Assembly: GCA_003243865.1 (NCBI GenBank)
Contig: QHBQ01000128.1
Location: 1 to 9,045 of the forward strand
DNA: 9,045 bases
DNA from: Candidatus Chloroheliales bacterium
Lineage (GTDB): Bacteria > Chloroflexota > Chloroflexia > QHBQ01
Reading direction: 5' to 3'
Shown here: positions 1 through 5,262 of the stretch, one piece after another
How positions within the stretch are numbered: position 1 is the first letter of the stretch
How the letters are laid out: every line of letters starts with the position of its first letter
The notes under the pieces: generated by a model
The model's database searches: none
What the model was told of the DNA's origin: nothing
What the model saw: only the letters and a program-made list of their open reading frames with translations
Position numbers and translations under genes: made by a program

Positions 1-23
1 AAGCGTAGTATCTTGCCGAACAT
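1..23 (-). CDS. 5' end of an unidentified gene downstream of thrS (partial)
   Basis: An ATG at 23-21 on the minus strand is preceded by an AAAGGAGGG Shine-Dalgarno with four bases between it and the ATG, a much stronger ribosome site than chance would usually give. Only seven codons are visible (MFGKILR) before the window ends, so the product cannot be named. The gene follows thrS in the same orientation after about 110 bp, and could be co-transcribed with it or start a new unit. The call rests only on the ribosome site plus start codon. Confidence 0.5.
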
Positions 24-36
24 AATCCCTCCTTTG

Positions 37-130
37 GGAGTGTTGAGTTATGAGTGTTGAGTATTGAGTTGATATGTTGCAGTTCAGTAATGCCCTAACT
101 CATAACTCATAACTCATAACTCATAACTAT
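37..130. repeat. Inverted pair of heptamer arrays
   Basis: Four 7-bp units of the TGAGTTA type run from 44 to 71 (TGAGTTA, TGAGTGT, TGAGTAT, TGAGTTG), with a degenerate one at 37-43. After a 24-bp spacer the reverse complement, TAACTCA, occurs four times exactly from 96 to 123, followed by a decayed unit to 130. The arms can form a long imperfect hairpin. The element fills the space between the thrS stop codon and the next gene. There is no T-run, so it is not an evident intrinsic terminator. It resembles the short tandemly repeated repetitive sequences known from cyanobacteria and other bacteria. Confidence 0.85.
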
Positions 131-131
131 T

Positions 132-2018
132 CTAGTCCCGCTTGCGGGTGCGGACTTCTTCGACGATGCGGGCGATGAACTCGTCCACTGGTTGAGCGCC
201 AAGGTCTTCGCCGGAGCGTAGCCTGACCGCCACTGCGTTCGCCGCCAGCTCCTTGTCGCCGATTATAAGCATATAGGGCACCTTCTGCAACTGCGCGTCA
301 CGGATCTTCGCCCGCATCGGCTCGTTGCGATCGTTGACCTCGATGCGCAAACCAGCAGCCTGTAGCTTCTCGCCCACCTGGCGGGCATAGTCACCATGCT
401 TGATGTCGCTAATCGGGATGACCACCACCTGCACTGGCGCCAGCCAGACCGGAAACGCGCCCGCGTAATGCTCGATCAGCATCGCCAGCGTGCGCTCGGT
501 CGCACCGGTGACGGCGCGGTGCAGCACCACTGGGCGGTGCGGCTGACCGTCCTCGCCGATGTACTCCATGTCGAAGCGGCCTGGCTGCACCATGTCCACC
601 TGAATGGTGCTGAGTTGCCACTCCCTACCAAGCACGTCGCGTACCATCAGGTCCATCTTTGGGCCGTAGAAGGCGGCTTCGCCCTCCACCGCCACGTACT
701 GGATACCCATTGCGTCCATCACCTCGCGCAGCGTATTCTCCGCCCGCTCCCACACCTCTGTCTCGCCATACTTGTTGGCATTGCTGGGGTCGTGCAGGCT
801 GAGCCGGATCCAGTAATCGTGCAGCCCGTAGGTGCCGAGTACCTCCTGGACAATCTTCAACGCCCGCGCAAACTCGTCGCCCACCTGGTCGGGGCGGCAC
901 ATCACGTGGGCATCGTCCTGGGTCAGGCTGCGTACTCGGGCCAGGCCCAGCAGTTGGCCGCTGCGCTCGTAGCGATACAGCGTGGTGAACTCGGCGTAAC
1001 GCAGCGGCAGGTCACGGTAGCTGCGCAGGCTCGACTTGTACAGCACGAAGTGGTGTGGGCAGTTCATCGGCTTGAGCGCGTAGGACTCGTCGGGGTCTTC
1101 GGGGTCTTCCATCAGCGGGTACATCGAGTCCTTGTAGTGTTCGAGGTGGCCCGACTGCCGATAAAGTTCCTTGCGGCCAATCGTGCCGGTGCGCACGTGC
1201 TGATAGCCGTAGCGCGTCTGCACTTCGCGCACATACTTCTCCATCTCGTTGCGAATGGCCTCACCTTTGGGCAGGAAGAGGGGTAGGCCGGGGCCAACTA
1301 GGTCGCTGATGATGAACAGCCCCAGTTCCCTGCCCAGCTTACGATGGTCGCGCCGCTTCGCCTCCTCCAGGCGGTAGAGGTAGTTGTCAAGCTGCTCCTG
1401 CGTCTGCCAGGCGGTGCCGTAGATACGTTGCAGCATCGGGCGCTTTTCGTCGCCGCGCCAGTAGGCCCCCGCCACACTCATCAGCTTGACTGCGCCGATC
1501 TCGCCGGTCGTCTGGGTGTGGCCGCCACGACAGAGGTCGGTGAAGTTGCCATGCGAGTAGACGCGCAACTCGGCGTCCTCCGGCAGGTCGCGGATGATTT
1601 CCAGCTTGTAGGGCGCGTCCTTGAACATCTCTAGCGCTGCATCGCGGCTAACCACCCGGCCCTCGAACGGCAGGTTCTCGGCGATGACCTCCTTCATCCG
1701 CGCCTCAAGCCTGGGGAAGTCATCCTCGGTGAGCGGCTGGGGAATGTCAATATCGTAGTAGAAACCATCCTCAATGGCCGGGCCGATCGCCAGTTGCACG
1801 TCGGGGTAGAGGTCCTTCAACGCGCCCGCCAGCACGTGGGCGGCGCTGTGGCGCAGCCTGCCCAGTTCGCTCTTCGCATAATCGGCCACATCCTCATGTT
1901 CGATGCCGTCGTGCAGGTGGGCGTGTTCCCCCTCGTGCGGCGTATTCTCCAGCAGTTGCGAGTTGCTCTCCGGCAGCTTCACCTCGCGCTGCTCCAATGC
2001 TTCGTCTTGTGCGTTCAT
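132..2018 (-). CDS. thrS: Threonine--tRNA ligase (ThrRS), lacking the TGS domain
   Basis: Cytoplasmic class II synthetase that charges tRNA-Thr with threonine; 628 residues. The N-terminal TGS domain usual in bacterial ThrRS is absent. Residues 1-50 are instead an acidic, His-containing leader, and the editing domain follows, with its HSAAH motif (His57, His61) and Cys163/His167 in TDLCRGGH. The catalytic core covers about 240-525. The zinc ligands Cys320 (MNCPHH), His371 (QDDAH) and His500 (VLHRA) are all present, as are motif 2 (YRYERSGQ, about 348-355) and a motif 3 written GATERTLAMLIEH. The C-terminal anticodon-binding domain covers about 525-625. The ATG at 2018 has an AGAAGGAG Shine-Dalgarno that lies inside the last codons of the upstream acetyltransferase gene, five bases after its stop. 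Translational coupling is therefore likely. A Thr-type T-box leader lies about 2.7 kb upstream on the same strand. Confidence 0.97.
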   Translation of the reverse strand: MNAQDEALEQREVKLPESNSQLLENTPHEGEHAHLHDGIEHEDVADYAKSELGRLRHSAAHVLAGALKDLYPDVQLAIGPAIEDGFYYDIDIPQPLTEDDFPRLEARMKEVIAENLPFEGRVVSRDAALEMFKDAPYKLEIIRDLPEDAELRVYSHGNFTDLCRGGHTQTTGEIGAVKLMSVAGAYWRGDEKRPMLQRIYGTAWQTQEQLDNYLYRLEEAKRRDHRKLGRELGLFIISDLVGPGLPLFLPKGEAIRNEMEKYVREVQTRYGYQHVRTGTIGRKELYRQSGHLEHYKDSMYPLMEDPEDPDESYALKPMNCPHHFVLYKSSLRSYRDLPLRYAEFTTLYRYERSGQLLGLARVRSLTQDDAHVMCRPDQVGDEFARALKIVQEVLGTYGLHDYWIRLSLHDPSNANKYGETEVWERAENTLREVMDAMGIQYVAVEGEAAFYGPKMDLMVRDVLGREWQLSTIQVDMVQPGRFDMEYIGEDGQPHRPVVLHRAVTGATERTLAMLIEHYAGAFPVWLAPVQVVVIPISDIKHGDYARQVGEKLQAAGLRIEVNDRNEPMRAKIRDAQLQKVPYMLIIGDKELAANAVAVRLRSGEDLGAQPVDEFIARIVEEVRTRKRD

Positions 2019-2023
2019 GATAT

Positions 2024-2494
2024 TTACTCCTTCTTTTGGTAAACGTCAGGGTCGCGTATCTCCATGTATTTGCGCACGATGTCCGGCGATTCGCTGAAGC
2101 CGAACTGGCGGTATAGCTCTTGCGCGTCTCGAGTGAGCAGGAACCAGCGGCGCAGCCCTTGCAGAGCGGGATGGGCCAGCATCGTTGCCACCAGCCACTT
2201 GCTCAGGCCGCGCCCGCGATATTCCTCACTGATGAACACATCGCACAGGTAGGCGTGGGTGGCGTAGTCGGTAATCACCCTGGCGAAGCCGACCTGCTCA
2301 TTGCCGCGATACACGCCGAAGTTTAGCGAGTGCCGGATGGCCCGCTCCATCACCGCGCGGGGGATGCCCTGCGCCCAGTATGATCGCTCGCTGATGAAGC
2401 CGTGTATTACGTTGAGGTTCAACCGCTGGCGGTCGGTGCTGATCGTGTATTCGCCGTTATGCCACTCGCGCACGGCGTCTGGCGCATCGTCCAT
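2024..2494 (-). CDS. GNAT-family N-acetyltransferase (156 aa)
   Basis: A small soluble protein with the GNAT fold, expected to move an acetyl group from acetyl-CoA to an amine. The acetyl-CoA pyrophosphate loop (motif A) is clear at about 85-102, with core EEYRGRGLS matching R/Q-x-x-G-x-G. Motif B follows near 123-134 (DAQELYRQFGF). The substrate cannot be read from the sequence. The ATG at 2494 follows a GGGGAGAA Shine-Dalgarno with four bases between. Its final codons (Gln-Lys-Lys-Glu-stop) also form the thrS ribosome site, and only five bases separate the two genes. It is the gene most tightly tied to thrS. Confidence 0.9.
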   Translation of the reverse strand: MDDAPDAVREWHNGEYTISTDRQRLNLNVIHGFISERSYWAQGIPRAVMERAIRHSLNFGVYRGNEQVGFARVITDYATHAYLCDVFISEEYRGRGLSKWLVATMLAHPALQGLRRWFLLTRDAQELYRQFGFSESPDIVRKYMEIRDPDVYQKKE

Positions 2495-2510
2495 TAGTTT
2501 CTCCCCACCA

Positions 2511-2536
2511 GGGCGGGCCGCCGCCCGCCCCTACGA
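2511..2536 (+). repeat. CTAC-tailed palindrome, copy A
   Basis: A 20-bp palindrome with 8-bp arms GGGCGGGC and GCCCGCCC around a 4-base centre, followed by CTACGA. It lies in the 64-bp gap between the ClbS-like gene and the downstream acetyltransferase gene. Copy B has the same length, the same outer bases (GGGCG...CGCCC) and the same CTACGA tail, but a different palindromic core. Confidence 0.85.
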
Positions 2537-2558
2537 GCGAATGTCTGAGGCACATTCA

Positions 2559-3053
2559 TTAGCTGCCCCCTTGCGAATCGAGCCAGCTTTCGATCGCCTC
2601 GGCGAACTCCTTGTAGTGTTCACTGGTGTCGGTAGCGACCAGGCTGGAGAGTGGCTTGCCGTGCATCCAGGCGTATTGCTGCGGTTCGGTAAGCTGCTCG
2701 TCGGATAGCGCCCCCACCTCTTGCAGCACACGGTGGTAGGAGGCTTGGAACCCGGCCATCACCTTGTCCGGCGGCGCATCCTTGTTCGCCTTGTAGATCG
2801 CCTCGTTCAGCTTATCCTCGTCGGCCCAGGAATAACCCTCACTGGGCAGCTTGGGATGCGCGCCGATGCGGGCGGCTTCCAGCCAGCCAGGGAGCAGCCG
2901 ATCCCAGGCGGTGATGTGGGCAAGGATGTCCTTAACTGACCAGTCGCCGACTACCCCTGGTGCAGTTAGTTGATCCTCGCCCAGTTGCCCCACCAACCCC
3001 TCCAGCCGCTCGTGTTCGTGGCGGATATCATCCAGCAATTCAGCCTTATTCAT
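2559..3053 (-). CDS. ClbS/DfsB-like four-helix bundle protein (DUF1706, DinB-like)
   Basis: A 164-residue, mostly helical protein. The N-terminal helix MNKAELLDDIRHEHERL, the motif WSVKDILAHITAWDR at 38-52 and the C-terminal TSEHYKEFAEAIESWL segment at 143-158 are typical of the ClbS/DfsB (DUF1706) family. This family is part of the wider DinB-like bundle group. ClbS itself protects colibactin producers by hydrolysing the cyclopropane warhead. Most other members have no known function, and no toxin-biosynthesis gene is visible here, so a resistance role is only a possibility. The ATG at 3053 follows a GAGGT ribosome site with eight bases between. The gene sits in a same-strand row between the deaminase and acetyltransferase genes and is bracketed on both sides by CTAC-tailed palindromes. 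Confidence 0.85.
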   Translation of the reverse strand: MNKAELLDDIRHEHERLEGLVGQLGEDQLTAPGVVGDWSVKDILAHITAWDRLLPGWLEAARIGAHPKLPSEGYSWADEDKLNEAIYKANKDAPPDKVMAGFQASYHRVLQEVGALSDEQLTEPQQYAWMHGKPLSSLVATDTSEHYKEFAEAIESWLDSQGGS

Positions 3054-3084
3054 GGTACTTACCTCGCTAATCTTGCTTACAGAT

Positions 3085-3110
3085 GGGCGTGATGAATCAC
3101 GCCCCTACGA
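3085..3110 (+). repeat. CTAC-tailed palindrome, copy B
   Basis: Arms GGGCGTGAT and ATCACGCCC around a 2-base centre (GA), followed by CTACGA. It lies in the gap between the deaminase and ClbS-like genes, facing copy C tail to tail with a 13-bp spacer (3111-3123). Arms and tail are exact. Confidence 0.88.
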
Positions 3111-3123
3111 AGAACGTTATGAT

Positions 3124-3147
3124 GTAGGGGCGCAATTCATTGCGCCC
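3124..3147 (-). repeat. CTAC-tailed palindrome, copy C (inverted), overlapping the deaminase stop codon
   Basis: Read on the plus strand, this is GTAG followed by arms GGGCGCAAT and ATTGCGCCC around TC. It is the reverse orientation of copy B. Compared with B, two bases in each arm differ (CA for TG and TG for CA), so pairing is kept while the sequence has changed. The deaminase stop codon (3137-3139) lies at the centre of this palindrome. Confidence 0.88.
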
Positions 3148-3625
3148 TTGCCGATTTATCGCCGCTGCGCGGGAAAGCGTAACCTTCGAACACTGCCAGC
3201 CCTTCCGCGGGCAGCAGTGGCCCGACGATCTCGACCTTCCTGCTACCAGAGTTGATGATTAGGTTGCAACTCATCTTTCCGCTCCCGCCGCTGAGTTCCT
3301 TCTTCATCGCTTGGGACACGCTGTACACCACCCGCGAGATGCGTGACCAGTGAATTGCCCCCGCGCACATGGGGCAGGGTTCGGTGCTGGCGTAGAGGGT
3401 GCAGCCCTCCAGCGAAACGCGCTGCTGTGCGCGGCAGTAGTCGCTAATCAGCCCCAGCTCGGCGTGCGCGGTTGGGTCGAATAGCTCGTAGATGCGGTTG
3501 TGCGATTGATGAATAACCATTCCATCCTCAACCAGCACCGCACCAAACGGTTCGTCTCCCATCTCCCGCGCCTGCCATGCCAGGGCAATTGCCAGGCGCA
3601 GGAACTCCTCATCGCTTGCGCTCAT
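3137..3625 (-). CDS. Zinc-dependent nucleoside/guanine-type deaminase
   Basis: A 162-residue member of the cytidine/deoxycytidylate deaminase superfamily, which hydrolytically removes an amino group from a nucleobase or nucleoside. The zinc site is complete: His54-Ala-Glu56 (TAHAE, with Glu56 the proton shuttle) and PCPMC with Cys84 and Cys87. The DPTAHAE context, the TEPCPMCAGAIHW segment and the length resemble the GuaD-like branch more than TadA, so guanine deamination in purine salvage is the better guess, but the substrate is not settled. The ATG at 3625 has only a modest upstream purine-rich site (GGGGGTAAAGG). The last four residues (Ala-Arg-Ala-Gln) and the stop lie within palindrome copy C, which suggests that the original C-terminus was replaced or extended. 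Confidence 0.92.
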   Translation of the reverse strand: MSASDEEFLRLAIALAWQAREMGDEPFGAVLVEDGMVIHQSHNRIYELFDPTAHAELGLISDYCRAQQRVSLEGCTLYASTEPCPMCAGAIHWSRISRVVYSVSQAMKKELSGGSGKMSCNLIINSGSRKVEIVGPLLPAEGLAVFEGYAFPRSGDKSARAQ

Positions 3626-3644
3626 CGTTACCTTTACCCCCAGC

Positions 3645-3667
3645 GGATGAGTTCAACCCACCCCTAC
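3645..3667 (+). repeat. CTAC-tailed palindrome, degenerate copy D
   Basis: Arms GGATGAGTT and AACCCACCC around a single C, followed by CTAC. Seven pairs are Watson-Crick and two are G-T wobbles when read as RNA on the minus strand. It lies in the 52-bp gap between the 271-aa acetyltransferase gene and the deaminase gene. It is less regular than copies A-C, and membership in the family is inferred from length, tail and position. Confidence 0.6.
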
Positions 3668-3677
3668 ACCATCCGAC

Positions 3678-4493
3678 TCATGCCTCGTCGGGTAGCCAGT
3701 AAGCGCCGCTGTAGAACAGGTCAATGAAGCCAAGCCTGCGGTAGAGTTTATATGCTTCCTGACTGGCCTGCAATCCGGCGATACGATAGCCTTTCGCCCG
3801 TGCCGCTTGCAGCGCCACCAGGGTGATCAGCGTGCCAATGCCCTGCCGTCGCGCATTAGGCATGGTCGCCACCCCGTAGATGCCCGCCACACCCTCAGCT
3901 AGCGCTACCACGGCGGTCGCTAGCGGCTCACCGTTGCTTATCGCCCAGTAGAGACGCACCATATTCCGATGCTCTAGCCCCATGTTGCTGAGGGCGCTTT
4001 CGAATATCTTGCCCTCCTCCGCGCCCAGTTCGTAGGCAGTAACGAAAGCTTCCACCCAGCGCGGCACGTCGGCCACATCGTCAACCCGCATGATGGTTAC
4101 GTCCGCGGGCAGGGCGGGCGGCGGCAGCGCGTCCAGGTCAACCACCATGTTCGGGATGCCACTGAAGCCCTGCATCCCCTGCGCTTGCAGATACTCGCCC
4201 AAGTCGGCGGGCCGCGTGGTCGGGTTGATAGTCCAGGAGATTGCTCGCCCCCGCGCCCGTCCATAATCGAACACCGCCTGCACCTTCGCTGCCGCTTCAT
4301 CGGGCGCAAGCTGGGCGCGGATGACCAAATTGCCGACCCAGGACTTAACCTCGCTACTGTACCAGGTCAGCCCCGGCTCGTCGTGCCACTCAGCAATCGG
4401 CGCGTGGCCCAGCACGCTGCGGTAGGCCACCTGATTGTTCGCTACTGCCGCCACCAGTTCCGGCGCGGCAAGGTCGGTGATTATCTCACTCAA
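3678..4493 (-). CDS. GNAT-family N-acetyltransferase (271 aa), TTG start
   Basis: A two-part protein. Residues 1-130 have no motif I can name and may be a degenerate GNAT-like half. Residues about 130-265 form a recognisable GNAT domain, with motif A GVATMPNARRQGIGT (207-221) holding the R-R-Q-G-I-G acetyl-CoA loop, and motif B ASQEAYKLYRRLGF (243-256). The acceptor substrate is unknown. The chosen start is a TTG at 4493. It is preceded by GGGAGAGGG with six bases between, and no ATG occurs in frame until about codon 107, inside what looks like real protein. This is the first gene after the T-box leader and the tandem repeat, so it heads the presumed threonine-responsive transcript. Its ribosome site abuts the repeat block. 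Confidence 0.88.
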   Translation of the reverse strand: MSEIITDLAAPELVAAVANNQVAYRSVLGHAPIAEWHDEPGLTWYSSEVKSWVGNLVIRAQLAPDEAAAKVQAVFDYGRARGRAISWTINPTTRPADLGEYLQAQGMQGFSGIPNMVVDLDALPPPALPADVTIMRVDDVADVPRWVEAFVTAYELGAEEGKIFESALSNMGLEHRNMVRLYWAISNGEPLATAVVALAEGVAGIYGVATMPNARRQGIGTLITLVALQAARAKGYRIAGLQASQEAYKLYRRLGFIDLFYSGAYWLPDEA

Positions 4494-4499
4494 CTTAAA

Positions 4500-4508
4500 C
4501 CCTCTCCC
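4500..4508 (-). promoter_or_regulatory. Shine-Dalgarno that supports a TTG start
   Basis: On the minus strand this reads GGGAGAGGG, six bases before the TTG at 4493. It supports the non-ATG start of the 271-aa acetyltransferase. It directly adjoins the repeat block at 4510, so the repeat may have supplied the ribosome site. Confidence 0.6.
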
Positions 4509-4509
4509 A

Positions 4510-4722
4510 GCCTCCCCCTTTGGGGGAGGGGAATGTCTCCCCTCCCGCTGGGAGGGGTTGGGGGCGGCGGCGTATTACGCTGCCTGTACTCCCCCACCCA
4601 GCCTCCCCCTTTGGGGGAGGGGAATGTCGCCCTCCCATCGGGAGGGGCTGGGGGTGGGTGCGTGTCACGCTGCTTGTACTCCCCCACCCAGCCTCCCCCT
4701 TTGGGGAGGGGTTTTGGGGGGG
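4510..4722. repeat. 90-91 bp tandem repeat of GC-rich hairpins (two full units plus a partial)
   Basis: The units start at 4510, 4601 and 4691, giving periods of 91 and 90 bp. Each full unit has a hairpin CCTCCCCC-TTT-GGGGGAGG, then a second hairpin CCCTCCC-NNN-GGGAGGG, then a small palindrome, then the linker ACTCCCCCACCCA leading into the next unit. The small palindrome is GCGTA-T-TACGC in unit 1 and GCGTG-T-CACGC in unit 2, a paired A-to-G and T-to-C change. The third unit stops soon after its first hairpin and runs into G-rich sequence. This block fills most of the space between the T-box terminator and the first gene. All reading frames through it are low-complexity and I do not consider them genes. 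Confidence 0.92.
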
Positions 4723-4726
4723 CAGC

Positions 4727-4768
4727 AAAAAAGACTTTCATCGCCTTGCTTGATGCAAGGGACGAAAG
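4727..4768 (-). terminator. Intrinsic terminator of the T-box leader
   Basis: On the minus strand, CTTTCGTCCCTTGC pairs with GCAAGG-(C bulge)-GATGAAAG across an ATCAA loop, with one G-U pair, followed by TCTTTTTT. Its 5' strand contains CGTCCCTTG, which alternatively pairs with the T-box segment CGAGGG...ACG to form the antiterminator. This is the expected on/off switch. Confidence 0.93.
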
Positions 4769-4982
4769 CCTGTTCAGCTTACGTGGTTCCACCCTCGTTC
4801 GGGGCAGTCTGCCCCCTCGATTGACGCAGGTAACGGGTGCGTGGCCCGGTGGCGGCTACTGCTGATTCGCCGCACGGCTCCCAGGTGGTTTTCGCATCGG
4901 GCCGTCAAGAAGGTTCTCATCCGCTGACCCTCTCTCGCTGCGACGGCTTGGCGATGCTACTCGTCCTGCTCTTCGCCTTTTG
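4727..4982 (-). promoter_or_regulatory. T-box riboswitch, threonine specifier (ACC)
   Basis: Leader RNA that senses uncharged tRNA-Thr. Stem I opens with GAGCAGGACGAGTA (4970-4957 on the minus strand, including the conserved GGANNAGUA). Its helices are CAGG/CCTG (4968-4965 with 4885-4882), GCATCG/CGATGC (4957-4952 with 4899-4894) and GCCGTC/GACGGC (4947-4942 with 4906-4901). The specifier loop holds ACC at 4889-4887 followed by A, the Thr codon read by a GGU anticodon. Stem II is GCGGC/GCCGC with GAA and AGTA S-turn bases. The IIA/B pseudoknot pairs CGGG with CCCG and ACGCA with TGCGT (4848-4824). Stem III is GGGGCAG-A-CTGCCCC (4815-4801). The T-box sequence AGGGTGGAACCACG is at 4795-4782; its TGGA bulge predicts U at the tRNA discriminator position. 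Downstream on the same strand are four accessory genes and then thrS. Confidence 0.96.
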
Positions 4983-4990
4983 TTTATTCG

Positions 4991-5019
4991 ACTATCAGGG
5001 AGGGAAGTGTGTAGCGCAA
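4991..5019 (-). promoter_or_regulatory. Candidate promoter of the T-box transcript
   Basis: On the minus strand, TTGCGC (5019-5014) is followed after 17 bp by GATAGT (4996-4991). Transcription would start near 4984, just before Stem I. Both boxes are imperfect matches to the consensus. The alternative is read-through from the strong tRNA-Val promoter, since no intrinsic terminator with a T-run separates the two. Confidence 0.4.
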
Positions 5020-5023
5020 CTCG

Positions 5024-5072
5024 CTCCCCCACCCAACCTCCCCCAAAGGGGGAGGGGAATAGCTTGGGTGGG
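5024..5072. repeat. Fourth copy of the GC-rich hairpin, abutting the tRNA 3' end
   Basis: The segment starts with CTCCCCCACCCA, the linker seen in the tandem block, followed by CCTCCCCC-AAA-GGGGGAGG (5037-5055) and GGAAT. The loop is AAA here and TTT in the tandem copies. An outer arm CCCACCCAA (5028-5036) can pair with TTGGGTGGG (5064-5072), whose last four bases belong to the tRNA-Val gene. Confidence 0.82.
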
Positions 5073-5143
5073 CGGTACTGGACTCGAACCAGTGACCTCC
5101 ACGATGTCAACGTGGCGCTCTAACCAAGCTGAGCTAACCGCCC
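5069..5143 (-). tRNA. tRNA-Val (anticodon GAC)
   Basis: A 75-nt cloverleaf reads cleanly on the minus strand. The acceptor stem is GGGCGGT/ACCGCCC with discriminator A, the D stem is GCTC/GAGC, and the anticodon stem is CCACG/CGTGG around loop TTGACAT (GAC at 5108-5106). There is a short variable loop AGGTC and a T arm ACTGG-TTCGAGT-CCAGT. The 3' CCA is not encoded, since the genome reads CCC after the discriminator. It decodes GUC and GUU valine codons. Confidence 0.97.
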
Positions 5144-5157
5144 GCAATTGCCCCACT

Positions 5158-5186
5158 ATTATAAGCCAAAGCAGGCGGCTTGTCAA
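5158..5186 (-). promoter_or_regulatory. Perfect-consensus promoter for tRNA-Val
   Basis: On the minus strand, TTGACA (5186-5181) is followed by a 17-bp spacer and TATAAT (5163-5158), matching the sigma70/sigmaA consensus at every base. The start would fall about 7 bp before the mature tRNA 5' end, so very little 5' trimming would be needed. The GTGGGG stretch after the -10 box makes the initial transcribed region G-rich. Confidence 0.9.
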
Positions 5187-5262
5187 GCAGATTCAATCTT
5201 CGGATGTACGTTCAACCCTCCAATATAGTTGGTATCTGCTTTTATGATGGCACGGAATATGC

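Noticed and set aside
396..1286. A 296-codon open frame on the plus strand
   Set aside because: It is the antisense shadow of thrS; its translation is His/Val/Leu-rich with no family motif, and thrS on the other strand is certain.
2559..3053. Self-resistance gene of a toxin or secondary-metabolite cluster
   Set aside because: The family includes ClbS, but no biosynthetic gene is present; most family members are uncharacterised.
3052..3255. Plus-strand open frame whose translation contains GRDESRPYEE and VGAQFIAP
   Set aside because: This peptide is the translation of palindrome copies B and C and recurs as a spurious product of this repeat type; the rest is antisense to the deaminase.
4510..4722. 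CRISPR array
   Set aside because: Units are long, contiguous and internally palindromic, with no unique spacers of even length and no cas genes nearby.
4435..4824. Several open frames on both strands rich in PLPKGGGW or SLPLWGRG peptides
   Set aside because: They translate the 90-bp tandem repeat and the T-box leader; low complexity and periodicity explain them.
5028..5055. Intrinsic terminator after tRNA-Val
   Set aside because: The hairpin is strong but on the minus strand it is followed by G-rich sequence, not a T-run.
5024..5143. Integration site at the tRNA-Val 3' end
   Set aside because: No second copy of the tRNA 3' end and no integrase in the window; the adjoining repeat explains the odd junction.
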